Assembly: GCF_003255815.1 (NCBI RefSeq)
Contig: NC_037683.1
Coordinates: 74,686,179 to 74,750,178 of the forward strand
Length of the DNA: 64,000 bases
Reading direction: 5' to 3'
DNA from: Theropithecus gelada
Lineage: Eukaryota > Chordata > Mammalia > Primates > Cercopithecidae
This document shows, piece by piece, positions 62,668 through 64,000 of the stretch; the stretch's first letter is position 1, and each line of letters opens with the position of its first letter. Under the pieces are notes generated by a model that searched no databases, was not told the origin of the DNA, and saw only the letters and a list, made by a program, of their open reading frames with translations. Position numbers and translations under genes: made by a program.

Positions 62668-63705
62668 GCAACAAAAGCAAAAATTGACAAACGGAATATA
62701 ATTAAACTAAAAAGCATCTGCACAGCAAAGGAAACTATCAATAGGGTGAAAAGACAAACTACAGAATGGGAGAAGATTTTTGCAAACTATGCATTTGACA
62801 AAGGTCTAATATTCAGCATATAAAGGGAACTTAATCAAATTTACAAGAAGAAAAACAACCCCATTAAAAACTAGACAAATTACATGAACAGACACTTTCC
62901 AAAAGAAGACATACATACGGCCAACAAGCATACGAAAAAAAGCTCAACACCACTGATCATTAGAGAAATGCAAATCAAAACTACAATGAGATACCATCTC
63001 ACACCAGTCAGAATGGTTGTTATTAAAAAGTCAAAAAATAACAGATGAGAGCAAGGTTGTAGAGAAACAGAAACACTTATACACTGTTGGTGGGAGTATA
63101 AATTAGTTCAACCATTATGGAAGACAGTGTAGTGATTCCTCAAAGAGTTAAAAACAGAAATCCCATTCAACTCAGCAATCCCATTACTGGGTATACACCC
63201 AAAGCAATAAAAACCACATAAAGTGCATTATAAAGACCCATACACACATACGTTCATAGCAGCACTATTCACAAGAGCAAAGACACGGAATCCACCTAAA
63301 TACCCAGCAGTGATAGACTGGATAAAGAAAATGTGGTACCTATATACCATGGAATATTAAGCAGCCATAAAAAAGGAGATCATTTCCTTTGTGGGAACAT
63401 GATGGAGCTGGAGGCCATTACCCTTAGCAAACTAACAGAAACAAAAAACCAAATACTGCATGTTCTCACTTATAAGTGAAAGCTAAATGATGAGAACACA
63501 TGGGCACACAAGCAGAACAACACACACAGGGACCTTTCAGAGGGTGAAAGGTTGGAGAAGGAAGAAAATCAGGAAAAATAATGGATAATGGATATTAGGT
63601 TTAATACCAAGGTGATGAAACAATCTGTACCAAAAAACTCCATGACACAAGTTTACCTATGTAACAAACCTGCACATGTACCCCTGAACTTAAAAGTTAA
63701 ATTCA
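62668..63705 (+). repeat. L1 3' end, sense arm of a fold-back
   Basis: Starts in ORF2 (ATKAKIDKRNIIKLKSICTA, then TEWEKIFANYAFDKGLI) and runs through GCAAATCAAAACTACAATG, ATACCATCTCACACC, ACCATGGAATATTAAGCAGCC and CATGTTCTCACTTATAAG to the 3' end CCTGCACATGTACCCCTG. It has stops and frameshifts. It covers the same ORF2 region as the antisense arm on its left. Confidence 0.92.
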
Positions 63706-63719
63706 TTAAGGAATTTATT

Positions 63720-64000
63720 TTTTTGATGCTACTGTAAGTAGAATTATTTTCTTTATTTATTTTTCAGAGAAGTCACTGTAAGTATATGGATGTGATATTG
63801 GTTTTTCTATGTTGACTCTGTATCCTACAACTTTCCTGATTTATTAGTTCTTACAGTTTTTTGGTGGCATCTTTGGCGTTTTCTATATATAAGATCATAT
63901 CATCTGCAAAAAGATACAATTTAGCTTATTCCTTTGCTAACTAGATGTCTTTTATTTCTTTATCTTGCCTAACTGGTCTGGCTAAACTTCCAGTATCATG
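63720..64000 (-). repeat. L1 ORF2 fragment, antisense, running off the window
   Basis: On the minus strand this gives reverse-transcriptase text (FADDMILYIENAKDATKK at about 63920-63860) and then SVASKK-like text. It probably belongs to the same older antisense L1 as 61727-62655, with a missing part in between. Confidence 0.85.

Larger units (their letters stand above)
1..64000 (-). other. KDM4C: Internal part of the KDM4C gene, five exons and their introns
   Basis: The whole window appears to lie within one transcription unit read right to left. Five coding exons occur in the right order, their phases match at every junction, and together they encode 210 complete residues plus split codons of a JMJD2/KDM4 histone demethylase, from the linker before PHD1 to the start of PHD2. 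The motifs [13 protein letters not shown] and ECCLCNLRGGALKQTKNN separate KDM4C from my memory of KDM4A, which has a different PHD1 loop. KDM4C is a nuclear Fe(II)/2-oxoglutarate enzyme that removes methyl groups from H3K9 and H3K36; its catalytic exons are outside this window. Known: human KDM4C is about 1,050 residues and spans hundreds of kilobases. Inferred: the remaining 5' exons are above 64000 and the remaining 3' exons below 1. Confidence 0.95.
58667..64000 (-). other. KDM4C: KDM4C intron upstream of the first visible exon (partial)
   Basis: Sequence upstream of the acceptor at 58667. It includes one antisense Alu (59306-59611) and, from about 61727 to the window edge, opposing L1 segments. 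58670-59300 and 59630-61720 hold no recognised gene or repeat. No further upstream KDM4C exon was found. Confidence 0.85.

Noticed and set aside
62509..62823. Frame of 104 codons across the L1 inversion point
   Set aside because: It reads through antisense L1 and then sense L1 ORF2; not a gene.
1..64000. CRISPR arrays, operons, tRNA, rRNA, snRNA genes
   Set aside because: None seen. Regular short repeats are microsatellites and the genome is clearly primate.

Overview
The window is primate nuclear DNA from inside one large gene. Five consecutive internal coding exons on the minus strand (58666-58485, 56552-56339, 54490-54414, 23494-23439, 21109-21001) join in frame across consensus GT-AG splice sites. 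They encode the end of the linker, the first PHD finger, the zinc-knuckle segment and the start of the second PHD finger of the histone H3K9/H3K36 demethylase KDM4C (JMJD2C). Transcription runs from high to low coordinates. The catalytic JmjN/JmjC exons lie beyond position 64000, and the rest of the second PHD finger and the double Tudor exons lie below position 1. No promoter, CpG island, first exon or terminal exon was seen.

The source is most likely an Old World monkey (Cercopithecidae). Two young AluY copies (38601-38910 and 47402-47704) carry a combination of differences that I associate with the cercopithecoid AluYR lineage, and two residues of one KDM4C exon differ from my memory of the human protein. 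Both points rest on recall and need alignment.

Layout by coordinate. 1-21000: intron downstream of the last visible exon, with Alu, MIR, L2, an old L1, a long hAT-type DNA transposon (9965-11742) and a 204-bp inverted duplication (15338-15541 and 16096-16297). 21001-23494: two short exons 2.3 kb apart. 23495-54413: a 30.9-kb intron with an L2 3' end (25410-26440), an old L1 broken up by MER2 and Tigger2-type transposons and a CA/polypurine tract (28450-31960), an L1 3' end (34262-36470), a near full-length L1 carrying three Alus (41655-49770), and a tandem Alu pair (53614-54214). 54414-58666: three exons about 1.8 kb apart, with a short orphan reading frame ending in an A-run (56706-57048) between two of them. 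58667-64000: upstream intron ending in head-to-head L1 segments that form an inverted repeat of about 1 kb.

There is no operon-like or multi-gene system here. Apart from KDM4C the content is interspersed repeats and ageing intronic sequence. The most unusual structures are the 204-bp inverted duplication, the L1 fold-back, the orphan 69-codon frame, and a perfect 16-bp hairpin around a TA/TG microsatellite.
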